Shown here: piece after piece, positions 43,207 through 51,747 of the stretch
How positions within the stretch are numbered: the first letter of the stretch is position 1
How the letters are laid out: every line of letters begins with the position of its first letter
Program-made: the position numbers and the translations under genes
Source of the DNA: an uncultured Victivallales bacterium
GTDB taxonomy: Bacteria; Verrucomicrobiota; Lentisphaeria; Victivallales; UBA1829
DNA: 64,000 bases
Reading direction: 5' to 3'
NCBI GenBank assembly: GCA_944390795.1
Contig: CALXRI010000012.1
Coordinates: forward strand, 36,283-100,282
The notes under the pieces: model-generated
Told to the model about the DNA's origin: nothing
The model's database searches: none
Seen by the model: only the letters and a program-made list of their open reading frames with translations

Positions 43207-43235
43207 TTGAAAGTTTCCTCCGGCAATGCTATGAT
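43207..43235 (+). promoter_or_regulatory. Promoter of the FHA-thyX-M32 operon
   Basis: TTGAAA (43207-43212), 17 bases, TATGAT (43230-43235). Confidence 0.65.
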
Positions 43236-43261
43236 AAAGGACGACAAACGGAGATTCTCAC

Positions 43262-44518
43262 ATGCCGTATCTGGAATACGACGACCACGGAACAATGAAA
43301 CGAATCAATCTTGCCGGCGACCGGGAGACATTCATCGGACGCGACCGGCAGTGTCATATCTGTCTGGAAGGCGTTCCGCAGGTCAGCCGCCGCCACTGTG
43401 CCGTTTACTTCAACACAAATCTGAACGCCTACGCTCTGGCCGACATGCATTCCACAAACGGGACACGGCTCAACGGTGTCCGGATCAATCAGAAGGATGT
43501 GACGCTTTCCGACGGAGACACCATTCAGGTCGGCGCCATGACCTTCATCTTCCGGGGGACAACGGAACAGCCGGATGTGAAAATGATCGATCCCCTCAAC
43601 ATGGATCCTCTCTCCTATGCACCCGTCATACCTTCAGTCGCACCGGGAATGCAGAAGAACTTCTCCAGCGACCTGTCCCCGGGAACACCTCTCGACGGAA
43701 TGGTCGTCTCCGCGCTGCTCTCCGCCTGCGACGCATCCGTTCACTATCTTCTGACCAGACATGATTCCGAACAGCGCAGCACAATGAAAATCTTCAAAAA
43801 GCCCCAGGACGACCCCCTGGTAAGGCGGGAATTTTCCGGAATCATCGGCGGATTTCAGGGAAGCCGCCTCCCGAAGTCCCTTCTGCCCTACACGGGCGGC
43901 GGAGTGCGCGGCGGAGAATTCTGTTACTACACGACAGATTTTCAGGAATACCCTTCGCTCGCCACCATGATCTCCGCACGCGCGCCGATTGAAGAAAAAC
44001 GGGCGCTGGCCATTGTGTATTCCATAGCGGAAATTCTCGACGACGCCAACCGGAGCAGAATTTTTCACGGACATCTGAAGCCGTCCAAGATTCTCTATTC
44101 CCAGAAAGGCTCCCTGCTGATCGGATACGGACTGGCGGAATGGCTCAGGAAACATACGGAGCGCAATTTCAGGCAGCGTCCGGAATGGTATGCCAGCCCG
44201 GAATATAATTCCGGAGAGGAACTCACATGGAAATCCGACATGTATTCGCTCGGCATCATTTTCTACCAGATACTGACCGGCGTTCTGCCGTTCCGGGCGG
44301 ACACGGAACAGGAACTCGCCCGCATGCACGCGGAAGAGCCTCTGCCGTTCATCAAGGACCGCAACGGCAGCGTGAAGGTCACCAGCATCACGGAGGGAGT
44401 CATCCGCCGGATGACGATGAAGAATCCGAAAAACCGTTATTCCTCCTGGAATGAGATTCTGTTCCAGCTGAAGAAGGCGAACTCCCGGCTCGAAGAGAAG
44501 GATCAACAGTCATCATAA
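43262..44518 (+). CDS. FHA domain fused to a protein-kinase-like domain lacking catalytic residues
   Basis: 418 residues. An N-terminal FHA phosphothreonine-binding domain (1-100: FIGRDRQCHICL, VSRRHCAV, STNGTRLNG) is joined to a kinase-like domain (about 150-410). The beta-3 Lys is retained in STMKIFKK, but the catalytic loop is HGHLKPSKIL (His269-Gly270-His271 instead of H-R-D), the metal-binding motif is GYG (288-290, not D-F-G), and A-P-E reads ASPE. It should be a pseudokinase that works by binding. It heads an operon with thyX and an M32 carboxypeptidase. Confidence 0.85.
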   Translation: MPYLEYDDHGTMKRINLAGDRETFIGRDRQCHICLEGVPQVSRRHCAVYFNTNLNAYALADMHSTNGTRLNGVRINQKDVTLSDGDTIQVGAMTFIFRGTTEQPDVKMIDPLNMDPLSYAPVIPSVAPGMQKNFSSDLSPGTPLDGMVVSALLSACDASVHYLLTRHDSEQRSTMKIFKKPQDDPLVRREFSGIIGGFQGSRLPKSLLPYTGGGVRGGEFCYYTTDFQEYPSLATMISARAPIEEKRALAIVYSIAEILDDANRSRIFHGHLKPSKILYSQKGSLLIGYGLAEWLRKHTERNFRQRPEWYASPEYNSGEELTWKSDMYSLGIIFYQILTGVLPFRADTEQELARMHAEEPLPFIKDRNGSVKVTSITEGVIRRMTMKNPKNRYSSWNEILFQLKKANSRLEEKDQQSS

Positions 44519-44545
44519 GCAATTCAACATAGAAAGCGACAGGCA

Positions 44546-45253
44546 ATGAGCAACATTCAGCATCTCAACATTCCGCCGGAAAACCATGTCAAGGTCCTTG
44601 ACGGACAGGGATGGGTCGGACTGATCGACCATCTCGGCACGGAGGCAACCATCGTCAACGCAGCGCGCGTCTCCTTCGGCAAGCTCAAGAAAGAGATCGA
44701 TGAACGTGACGTGACACTTCTGCACTACCTGATCGACAACAGGCATACCAGCCCTCTGGAACACCTGGTCTTCACATTCAGCGTTCACTGTCCGCTCTTC
44801 GTCCGCGGCCAGTGGCACCGCCACCGCACATGGTCCTACAATGAAATCTCCCGCAGATACACCGAGGTGGATCTGGAGTTCTACACCCCCCCGAAACTCC
44901 GCAGACAGGCGGAAACCAACCGCCAGGCATCCGTGGACAGCCCGGATTTTGAGGATGAAGCACTCAGGAAACAGATCCGCGAACACAATGAGCGCTCCCT
45001 TGCGTTGTACAACAGTCTGCTCGAAGCCGGCGTCTGCCGCGAACAGGCGCGCGGCGTCCTCCCGCAGAACATGATGGTGACCTTCTGGGGCACCGTGAAC
45101 CTGAACAACCTGCTTCATTTCCTGGAACTGCGCGACAGCGAACACGCCCAGTGGGAGATCCGCGAATATGCAAAAGCAATCAAAAAACTCATCAGGCCGG
45201 TCATCCCGCATGTGGCCTCCTATTTTGAACAGCACGGACAGGCCTGGGAATGA
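44546..45253 (+). CDS. thyX: Flavin-dependent thymidylate synthase
   Basis: 235 residues. Makes dTMP from dUMP with FAD and methylene-THF. The ThyX motif is RGQWHRHRTWSYNEISRRY (RHR-x7-S), and the dUMP-binding Arg is in EAGVCREQARGVLP. Normal length. It replaces ThyA, which is common in this group and links to the folate enzyme at 7231. It follows the FHA gene by 27 bases and overlaps the next gene by ATGA. Confidence 0.96.
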   Translation: MSNIQHLNIPPENHVKVLDGQGWVGLIDHLGTEATIVNAARVSFGKLKKEIDERDVTLLHYLIDNRHTSPLEHLVFTFSVHCPLFVRGQWHRHRTWSYNEISRRYTEVDLEFYTPPKLRRQAETNRQASVDSPDFEDEALRKQIREHNERSLALYNSLLEAGVCREQARGVLPQNMMVTFWGTVNLNNLLHFLELRDSEHAQWEIREYAKAIKKLIRPVIPHVASYFEQHGQAWE

Positions 45254-46761
45254 AGAATTTCGAAGCATTGCGCGAAGCCGCGGCGGAAATTTCCGATCTG
45301 TATGCCGCCATGGCTCTGCTGGAATGGGATCAGCAGACCTTCATGCCGCACAACTCCTCGGCCGACCGTTCGGAGCAGATCGGCACGCTGGCGAAGATCA
45401 TCCATGAGAAATCCTCGTCAAAAACCTTCGGAAAACTGATCGAAAAGGCTTCGAAGGAAGCCGCGGACCTGCCGCCGGATTCCTTTGAAGCCTGTCTCTG
45501 CCGCAGACTCCGGCGCGAATTCGGCAAAACGTCCCGCATCCCCGCCACCCTCGCGGCGAAAATAGCCGGAACCGCGGCAAAGGCGCATCATGCGTGGGCG
45601 GAGGCGCGGGAAAAATCCGACTTCTCCATTTTTCAACCGTATCTGGCGCAGCTGATCGACCTGCGCCGCAGGTACGCCGGATATTTTCAGCCATCCGGAA
45701 ACATCTACGATCCGCTGCTCGACAACTTCGAGGAGGGATGCACGGTTGCGAAAATCGACCCGATCTTCCGCGCTTTGCGGGAGAAACAGCGTGCGCTGCT
45801 CCGGAAAATCGCCGCCTGCGGACAGGTGGACGACGCATTCCTCCATGCGGAATACGACACGGGAAAACAGCTTGCCTTCGTGAATGAAGTCATCACACGC
45901 ATGGGCTACGATTTCACGCGCGGCAGACAGGATATGAGCGAACATCCCTTTACAACGAGCTTCGGACTGAACGACGTCCGCATCACGACCAAGGTGTTTG
46001 AAAAGCTTCCGGTCTCCTGCCTTCTGAGCAGCGTTCACGAATGCGGGCATGCTCTCTACGAACTGGGCATCGACAAAAAGCTGAACCGGACTCCGCTCGC
46101 GGAAGGGGCGTCGTTTGCGTTTCATGAATCCCAGTCGCGTCTCTGGGAAAACCTTGTGGCACGCTCTCACGATTTCTGGGTGTTCTTCTATCCGCACTTC
46201 CAGGCGCTTTTTCCGGAACAGCTCGCATCCGTGTCGGCGGAGGCGTTTTACCGCGCGGTCAACAAGGTGGAACCCTCCCTCATCCGCACCGAGGCGGACG
46301 AGGCGACTTACAATCTGCACATCATGCTCCGCTACGAAATGGAAAAGGACATGCTGAACGGCGGAATCGAGGTCGCGGACATCCCCGAAACATGGAACCG
46401 GAAATCCTTTGAATATCTCGGAATCGAGCCGGAAAACGACGCGCAGGGCGTGCTGCAGGATATACACTGGTCGATGGGCGAGTTCGGCTATTTCCCGACC
46501 TATGCGCTCGGCAATCTGATCGCCGCGCAGATCTGGACCCGCGCGGAACGGGAACTTCCCGCCCTCGGGGAGTCCATTCGCAGCGGCGATTTCGCCCCGC
46601 TTCTGGATTTTCTCCGGAAAAATCTGCACGTCTACGGCGCCAGATTCACGCCTGCGGAAACGCTGCGCCTTTCGACCGGCTGCAACAGAATCGACCCGGA
46701 CTGCTTCATGGGAATTCTGGAAAAGAAATATGCCGCAATCTACGGATTCCGTGCGGAATAA
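45250..46761 (+). CDS. M32 family metallocarboxypeptidase (Taq type)
   Basis: 503 residues. Zinc carboxypeptidase with the HEXXH motif in SVHECGHALYELG and the third ligand in FAFHESQSRLWEN. The opening LYAAMALLEWDQQTFMP and the closing LRKNLHVYGARFTPAETL are typical. It removes C-terminal amino acids from peptides in the cytoplasm. It is coupled to thyX by ATGA and is convergent with RNase R. Confidence 0.95.
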   Translation: MKNFEALREAAAEISDLYAAMALLEWDQQTFMPHNSSADRSEQIGTLAKIIHEKSSSKTFGKLIEKASKEAADLPPDSFEACLCRRLRREFGKTSRIPATLAAKIAGTAAKAHHAWAEAREKSDFSIFQPYLAQLIDLRRRYAGYFQPSGNIYDPLLDNFEEGCTVAKIDPIFRALREKQRALLRKIAACGQVDDAFLHAEYDTGKQLAFVNEVITRMGYDFTRGRQDMSEHPFTTSFGLNDVRITTKVFEKLPVSCLLSSVHECGHALYELGIDKKLNRTPLAEGASFAFHESQSRLWENLVARSHDFWVFFYPHFQALFPEQLASVSAEAFYRAVNKVEPSLIRTEADEATYNLHIMLRYEMEKDMLNGGIEVADIPETWNRKSFEYLGIEPENDAQGVLQDIHWSMGEFGYFPTYALGNLIAAQIWTRAERELPALGESIRSGDFAPLLDFLRKNLHVYGARFTPAETLRLSTGCNRIDPDCFMGILEKKYAAIYGFRAE

Positions 46762-46801
46762 CTCCGGAACGCCCCGGCTGTATGAACCTGATTTTTTTTA
46801 A

Positions 46802-48769
46802 TCAGACCACGGGACGGAACAATGCGCGCCCGTGGATCATGTCCAGGGAATCCAGAACCAGATAAATGAAATCGCCGACACGGTATTCCGCATGTCCGCG
46901 CGACGCACGGAGTTTCCGCGCCTTCCGGTTGTAGTTCATGCCGCCAGCCAGGAACTTCGCCGGAACGAAACCGTAAATCCCGAGATCGGTAATGTCGCAG
47001 AGAAGCCCGCCGGAAGAAACCTTCGAGATCACGCCCTCGTATGTCGCGGTCTGTCCGTTTTCAACACCGCACATCCGCAGATAGTGGATCTTCAGGCGGT
47101 CGTTCGCCTCGAAATAGGCTTCATCGTTCTTCTCCTCGCGAATGCTGCACTCGGAGGCGACCGAGGCCATGAACTTCCGGGACTTCAGCGCCTTTCCCGT
47201 GTCGGCCGCCCAGAGCTGGCGATGCACGATCAGATCGGGATAACGGCGGATCGGGCTCGTGAAATGGGCGTAGCGGTATTTCCCGAGACCGTAATGGAGC
47301 GCATTTTCCTCCAGATATGAGGCTCGAGGCAGAGAACGCAGGAAATTGGAGATGACGACGGGTTTGCGGTGATCGGCGGGCAGATTCTCCAGAAAGGCGC
47401 AGCAGTTCGCACGGTCTGTCAGGTCGCCGGTGCGAAGCCGGAAGGTTTTCTCCATGAAAAAGGAAAATTCGTCGAGCTTTCCGGGATCCGGTTCCGGATG
47501 CACCCGGAAGATGCCGGGAATTTTCCGTTCGATCAGCTCCTCTGCGACAGCGGAATTCGCGGCAAGCATGCACTCCTCGACAATCTGATCGGCCTCGCGC
47601 TGGACTTTGCGCTCAATTCCGGTGATCCGTTTCGCACCCTCGTCGCAGAGCACGCGGATTTCGGTGGTTTCAATGGGAAGGAAGTGTTCGGTTTCCGCGC
47701 GCAGTCGCCGCATTTTCCGCGTGATGTCGACAAGTCTGGCGAGATTGCGCCGGAGGGGCGTTTTCCACTCCTCCGGCGCGGAATCCGGATCGGTGATGAA
47801 CGCCTGCACCTGATCGTAATTCAGACGGTATTTCACATGAATCAGCGAGTGGCAGCGTTCGGATTTCAGGATTTTTCCATCGGACTCCCGGATCGTGAAC
47901 AGAATGGAATGCGCCTGGGAGTCGCGATTCGCCCTGAGGCTGATTTTCGAGGTCAGGGCTTTCGGGAGCATCGGGAGGAACATTCCCGGCAGATAGGAGG
48001 AAAACGAACGGCGGAACGCTTCGCGGTCGAACCTTGTCCCCGCGCGCACCCATGCCGCGACGTCGGAGATATGGACGCCGAGCAGGACTTCGCCTTTCCG
48101 TTCGCCTTTGCCGATGGAAACGGCGTCGTCGAAGTCCTTGGCATCATGGGGGTCGATCGTAAGACAGACGAGTTTCGTCAGATCGCGCCGCTCAATTTCA
48201 AGGGGTCGGATTTTCTCCGCCGCTGCGTCGTCCGCCTCCGTATAGGGAGGAGGGAGCTGAAACTCGGAAGCGACGGCGCGCAGATCTCCGGCGATCTCCC
48301 CTGCCCGGCCGAGGTTCTCCTCGACGGTTCCGCGCAGACGTTCGGTGTGCTTCGGACCGTTGTCCAGCAGGCGGACGCGGACCCAGTCGCCGCGTTTCGC
48401 CCCCTTGAGGGATCCGGTCAGTTTGATGTCCGCGAGAAAATGGCTGTCCAGCGGCTTGAGCATCCGTTCGGAAATGATGCTGCCGGTCACGAAACGGCGG
48501 CTCCGTTCAGAGATCCCGGCAATGCGCCCGACGGGACCGCGCTCATCATGGTTTTCATCGGTGATTTCAACCTCGACGCTGTCGCCGTGAAGAGCGCCGT
48601 GAACATCCTTCGGGGGAATGAAAATATCTTTTCCGGAAGCATCGGAAGGCGTGACGAAACCGAAACCCGCGGGATTTGCAATGAACGTCCCGCTGACGAC
48701 CCGCCGCACTGCCGTTTTCCGGGCATCGCAGCCTTTTCCTTTCCCGCGTTTCATTTTTTTCGCACACAT
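46802..48769 (-). CDS. rnr: Ribonuclease R
   Basis: 655 residues. Processive 3-5-prime exoribonuclease. Cold-shock-like OB domains (about 25-190), the RNB catalytic domain (about 240-560) with TIDPHDAKDFDDAVSIGK (the metal-binding Asp cluster) and YAHFTSPIRRYPDLIVHRQL, and a C-terminal S1 domain (about 580-655). Shorter than the E. coli enzyme, so some N- or C-terminal extensions are missing. The start at 48769 has GGAGG 8 bases upstream; longer versions lack one. Convergent with the M32 gene. Confidence 0.94.
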   Translation of the reverse strand: MCAKKMKRGKGKGCDARKTAVRRVVSGTFIANPAGFGFVTPSDASGKDIFIPPKDVHGALHGDSVEVEITDENHDERGPVGRIAGISERSRRFVTGSIISERMLKPLDSHFLADIKLTGSLKGAKRGDWVRVRLLDNGPKHTERLRGTVEENLGRAGEIAGDLRAVASEFQLPPPYTEADDAAAEKIRPLEIERRDLTKLVCLTIDPHDAKDFDDAVSIGKGERKGEVLLGVHISDVAAWVRAGTRFDREAFRRSFSSYLPGMFLPMLPKALTSKISLRANRDSQAHSILFTIRESDGKILKSERCHSLIHVKYRLNYDQVQAFITDPDSAPEEWKTPLRRNLARLVDITRKMRRLRAETEHFLPIETTEIRVLCDEGAKRITGIERKVQREADQIVEECMLAANSAVAEELIERKIPGIFRVHPEPDPGKLDEFSFFMEKTFRLRTGDLTDRANCCAFLENLPADHRKPVVISNFLRSLPRASYLEENALHYGLGKYRYAHFTSPIRRYPDLIVHRQLWAADTGKALKSRKFMASVASECSIREEKNDEAYFEANDRLKIHYLRMCGVENGQTATYEGVISKVSSGGLLCDITDLGIYGFVPAKFLAGGMNYNRKARKLRASRGHAEYRVGDFIYLVLDSLDMIHGRALFRPVV

Positions 48770-48857
48770 CGTCTTTCCCTCCTTGTTGCCTGGCTTACTC
48801 AGCGCGGACAGGCTGCCGGAAAAGGCGCCCGGCCCGGCAAATTTCTCTTTTTCGCCC

Positions 48858-48886
48858 AATATGCCCCCATATTCCGCGAAATTCAA
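48858..48886 (-). promoter_or_regulatory. Promoter of rnr
   Basis: Minus strand TTGAAT (48886-48881), 17 bases, CATATT (48863-48858). Confidence 0.5.
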
Positions 48887-48896
48887 ATGAAAAACA

Positions 48897-48925
48897 TTGC
48901 GGAATGACAGTTTCCGTGTTATTTT
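48897..48925 (+). promoter_or_regulatory. Promoter of panB
   Basis: TTGCGG (48897-48902), 17 bases, TATTTT (48920-48925), back to back with the rnr promoter. Confidence 0.5.
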
Positions 48926-48965
48926 ATCCGGAAGAAAAATTTTTTCAATTCATGAGGTGCAAGAT

Positions 48966-49772
48966 ATGGGAAGTGCAAGGAAACCGACGGTTTCGCTTTT
49001 CCGGAAAATGAAAAACGAGGGGAAGAAGATCGTAATGCTGACCGCGTATGACGCGCCGACGGCAAAACTGGCGCAGGAGTGCGGCATCGACATCATTCTC
49101 GTAGGAGATTCGCTCGGAATGGCGGTGCTCGGATACGCAAGCACGCTTCCGGTCACGCTGGACCAGTCGCTGCACCACTGCGCGGCGGTCCGCCGGGGCG
49201 CGCCGGACGCGTTCATCGTCGGGGACATGCCGTTCATGACCTGCCACGCGAGTGAAAGCGAAGCGCTCAAAAACGCCGCGCGCTATCTTCAGGAGGCGGG
49301 CTGCGACGCGGTCAAGATCGAAGGAGACGCCGCGCTTGCGCCGACCGTCGAGCGGATGGTTCACGCGGGCATTCCCGTCATGGGGCATATCGGGCTCCTT
49401 CCCCAGCACATCAAGACTTCCGGCGTCTACCGCGTCACGGGGCGCGGCGAAGAGGAGGCGGAACGCATCATCGCCGACGCAAAGGCGATGGAAGCCGCCG
49501 GAGTTTTCGCCATGGTTCTCGAATGCATGCCGGCCGAACTGGGGAAACGGATCACGGAAGCAGTCGGCGTTCCGACAATCGGGATCGGCGCTGGCGTTCA
49601 CTGTTCCGGACAGGTCCAGGTCGTCAACGACCTGCTCGGACTTTTCACGGATTTTCAACCGAAGCATTCGAAACGCTACGCGAATCTGGCAGATGAGATC
49701 CGCCGCGCGTTCACGGAATACGCCGACGACGTCCGCGCCCAGAAGTTCCCCGGACCGGAAAATTCATTCTGA
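48966..49772 (+). CDS. panB: 3-methyl-2-oxobutanoate hydroxymethyltransferase
   Basis: 268 residues. First committed step of pantothenate synthesis, adding a hydroxymethyl group from methylene-THF. Family marks: KIVMLTAYDAPTAKLAQ, ILVGDSLGM with the metal-binding Asp, VKIEGD, PVMGHIGLLPQ and the active-site Glu in ECMPAEL, then TIGIGAG. The start at 48966 has GAGG 8 bases upstream. panC lies 1.1 kb away on the opposite strand, separated by lpxA. Confidence 0.96.
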   Translation: MGSARKPTVSLFRKMKNEGKKIVMLTAYDAPTAKLAQECGIDIILVGDSLGMAVLGYASTLPVTLDQSLHHCAAVRRGAPDAFIVGDMPFMTCHASESEALKNAARYLQEAGCDAVKIEGDAALAPTVERMVHAGIPVMGHIGLLPQHIKTSGVYRVTGRGEEEAERIIADAKAMEAAGVFAMVLECMPAELGKRITEAVGVPTIGIGAGVHCSGQVQVVNDLLGLFTDFQPKHSKRYANLADEIRRAFTEYADDVRAQKFPGPENSF

Positions 49773-49820
49773 AGCGGGGGAAAACGCTCCGAATGTTTGA
49801 CGCTTTTTGCTCAACTTGAT

Positions 49821-49848
49821 TTGCATGAATCCCGATTTGTGTTAGATT
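49821..49848 (+). promoter_or_regulatory. Promoter of lpxA
   Basis: TTGCAT (49821-49826), 16 bases, TAGATT (49843-49848). Confidence 0.55.
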
Positions 49849-49884
49849 AACGAGTGGAAAAACAATATAAGGAAAGGAACTCTC

Positions 49885-50718
49885 ATGGCAATCCATCCAA
49901 CCGCCGTAGTCTCTCCGAACGCGGAGATCGGAAAGAACGTCGAGATCGGTCCCTACGCCATCATTGACGACGATGTCAAAATCGGCGATGACTGCTTCAT
50001 TGACGCGCATGTCAAAATCGGCCAGTACACCACAATCGGTCCCCGCTGCAGGATCTATTTCGGCGCGTTCGTCGGCGCGGAGCCGCAGGACCACCGCTTC
50101 TACAAGGGCATTCAGTCCTATACGGAAATCGGTTCGGACACCGTGATCCGGGAATATGTGACGATTCACCGTCCGCCGTTCGAGTTCCTCAAGACGACGA
50201 TCGGGAACCATGTGCTGCTGATGGCGTTCGTCCACCTCGGGCACGACGTCATCATCGGCGACCGGGTCACCATCGCGAACAACACGGCGCTTTCCGGACA
50301 TGTGCAGGTCGGCCCGGGCGCGGTCATCAGCGGGTTTGTCCTGGTGCATCAGTTCTGCCGGATCGGAGCGCTCGCCATGATCGGGCCGACGGCGCGCATC
50401 GGACAGGACATTCCGCCCTTCTGCATGCTCCGGGAAACCAATTTCATCACGGGCCCCAACACCATCGGACTCCGCAGGGCCGGCATGAGCAACGAACAGC
50501 GTCTGGCAATCCGCAAGGCGATCCGCACTTTCTTCTTCGAAGGACTCAATGCGAAGAATGCGCTGGAGCAGATTGAACGCGAGGGAAACCTTCTGCCGGA
50601 AGTCCGCATGTTCGTGAACTTCATCAAGGAATCGCACCGCGGCATCATGCCGGGCAATCCGAAGTTCGTCGGAATTTCCGAGGAACAGCGCGAACTGATC
50701 GAATCGCAGACGACATAA
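49885..50718 (+). CDS. lpxA: UDP-N-acetylglucosamine acyltransferase
   Basis: 277 residues. First step of lipid A synthesis, adding an acyl chain to UDP-GlcNAc. The left-handed beta helix is clear from hexapeptide repeats (IGKNVEIGPYAIIDDDVKIG), the catalytic His in AFVHLGHDVIIGD and the HQFCRIG, AMIGPTARIGQD region. The C-terminal helical domain (about 200-277) is present. The presence of lpxA is direct evidence for a lipopolysaccharide outer membrane. In other groups it sits with fabZ/lpxD; here it is alone. Confidence 0.95.
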   Translation: MAIHPTAVVSPNAEIGKNVEIGPYAIIDDDVKIGDDCFIDAHVKIGQYTTIGPRCRIYFGAFVGAEPQDHRFYKGIQSYTEIGSDTVIREYVTIHRPPFEFLKTTIGNHVLLMAFVHLGHDVIIGDRVTIANNTALSGHVQVGPGAVISGFVLVHQFCRIGALAMIGPTARIGQDIPPFCMLRETNFITGPNTIGLRRAGMSNEQRLAIRKAIRTFFFEGLNAKNALEQIEREGNLLPEVRMFVNFIKESHRGIMPGNPKFVGISEEQRELIESQTT

Positions 50719-50795
50719 TTGCGCGGAATTCAATTCTTCCCCAGAAAAAGGCGGATGCAGTCTGCCGGGCGCGGGAGAACCGCACTGCAAACGGA

Positions 50796-50828
50796 AAGCG
50801 TGTGAGGGCGCACAGCTCTCACACGCTT
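50796..50828. terminator. Terminator hairpin between lpxA and panC
   Basis: AAGCGTGTGAG (50796-50806) and CTCACACGCTT (50818-50828) form a perfect 11-bp stem. Serves the two convergent transcripts; T runs are short on both sides. Confidence 0.7.
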
Positions 50829-50840
50829 GAAATGTTTCCG

Positions 50841-50866
50841 GCCTGCACGGTTTCGTGCAGGCATTT
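50841..50866. terminator. Second terminator hairpin between lpxA and panC
   Basis: GCCTGCACG (50841-50849) and CGTGCAGGC (50854-50862), a 9-bp stem with a 4-base loop followed by ATTTT on the plus strand. Confidence 0.75.
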
Positions 50867-50898
50867 TCGATGTCACATGCCGGAAACAGGAGCCGGAC

Positions 50899-51741
50899 TC
50901 AGAAGACGATGTTGTCAATCAGGCGTGTCGTGCCGAACCAGGCGGCGAGCGCGATCATGAGCGGCTTCTCCCCCTTTACCGGACACGGTTCCAGATCCTC
51001 CGCATCCACGGCTTCCACGTAATCGACTTTGCCGCCTGCGGCCTCGATCTCCTTTGAAATGAACGCCGTGAGCTTTGCCATATCCTTCTCTCCTGCCTCC
51101 ACCATCGACTTCGCGGCACGGAGAGAACGCGAAAGCGCCAGCGCCCGTCCGCGTTCCTCCGGAGAAAGGTATTTGTTGCGCGAGCTTTTCGCCAGTCCGT
51201 CCGCTTCGCGCACAATCGGCGCAATCACCATCCGGATCGGGAAATTGAGATCGCGCACCATGCGTTTCAGGACGCGCGCCTGCTGGGCGTCCTTCTGTCC
51301 GAACACGGCAATGTCCGGAAGCGTCGCATTGAACAGTTTCGCAACGACCGTCGTGACACCGTTGAAATGGGTCGGACGGGTCTTTGCGCAGAGCCCTTTG
51401 GAGAGCTTGTTCTCCACGACCATGCAGGTGACCGGAGCCGGATACATCTCCGTGACGGCCGGCGCAAACACGGCATCCGCGCCCTTTTCCCGGAGCAGCG
51501 CGGCATCGTGCTCGAAATCGCGCGGGTAACTGTCGAAATCCTCGTTCGGCGCGAACTGGATCGGATTGACGAAAATCGTCACGACCACGGCGTCCGCCCC
51601 GGCGGCGCGCGCGGCGTCAATCAGTGAGAGGTGCCCTTCATGGAGAAATCCCATCGTTGGAACAACCGCGACGGTTTTCCCCTCTTTTTTCCGGTCCATG
51701 GACCACTTCTGCATATCCTTGATGGTTCTGATGATCTGCAT
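50899..51741 (-). CDS. panC: Pantothenate synthetase
   Basis: 280 residues. ATP-dependent condensation of pantoate with beta-alanine. The HIGH-like motif is VVPTMGFLHEGHLSLI, with VVVTIFVNPIQFAPNEDF, FGQKDAQQARVLKRM and RNKYLSPEER. It follows the malic enzyme gene by 6 bases, so it is in an operon hisF-malic enzyme-panC, an unusual mix. Weak ribosome binding site. Confidence 0.96.
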   Translation of the reverse strand: MQIIRTIKDMQKWSMDRKKEGKTVAVVPTMGFLHEGHLSLIDAARAAGADAVVVTIFVNPIQFAPNEDFDSYPRDFEHDAALLREKGADAVFAPAVTEMYPAPVTCMVVENKLSKGLCAKTRPTHFNGVTTVVAKLFNATLPDIAVFGQKDAQQARVLKRMVRDLNFPIRMVIAPIVREADGLAKSSRNKYLSPEERGRALALSRSLRAAKSMVEAGEKDMAKLTAFISKEIEAAGGKVDYVEAVDAEDLEPCPVKGEKPLMIALAAWFGTTRLIDNIVF

Positions 51742-51747
51742 TTCAAC

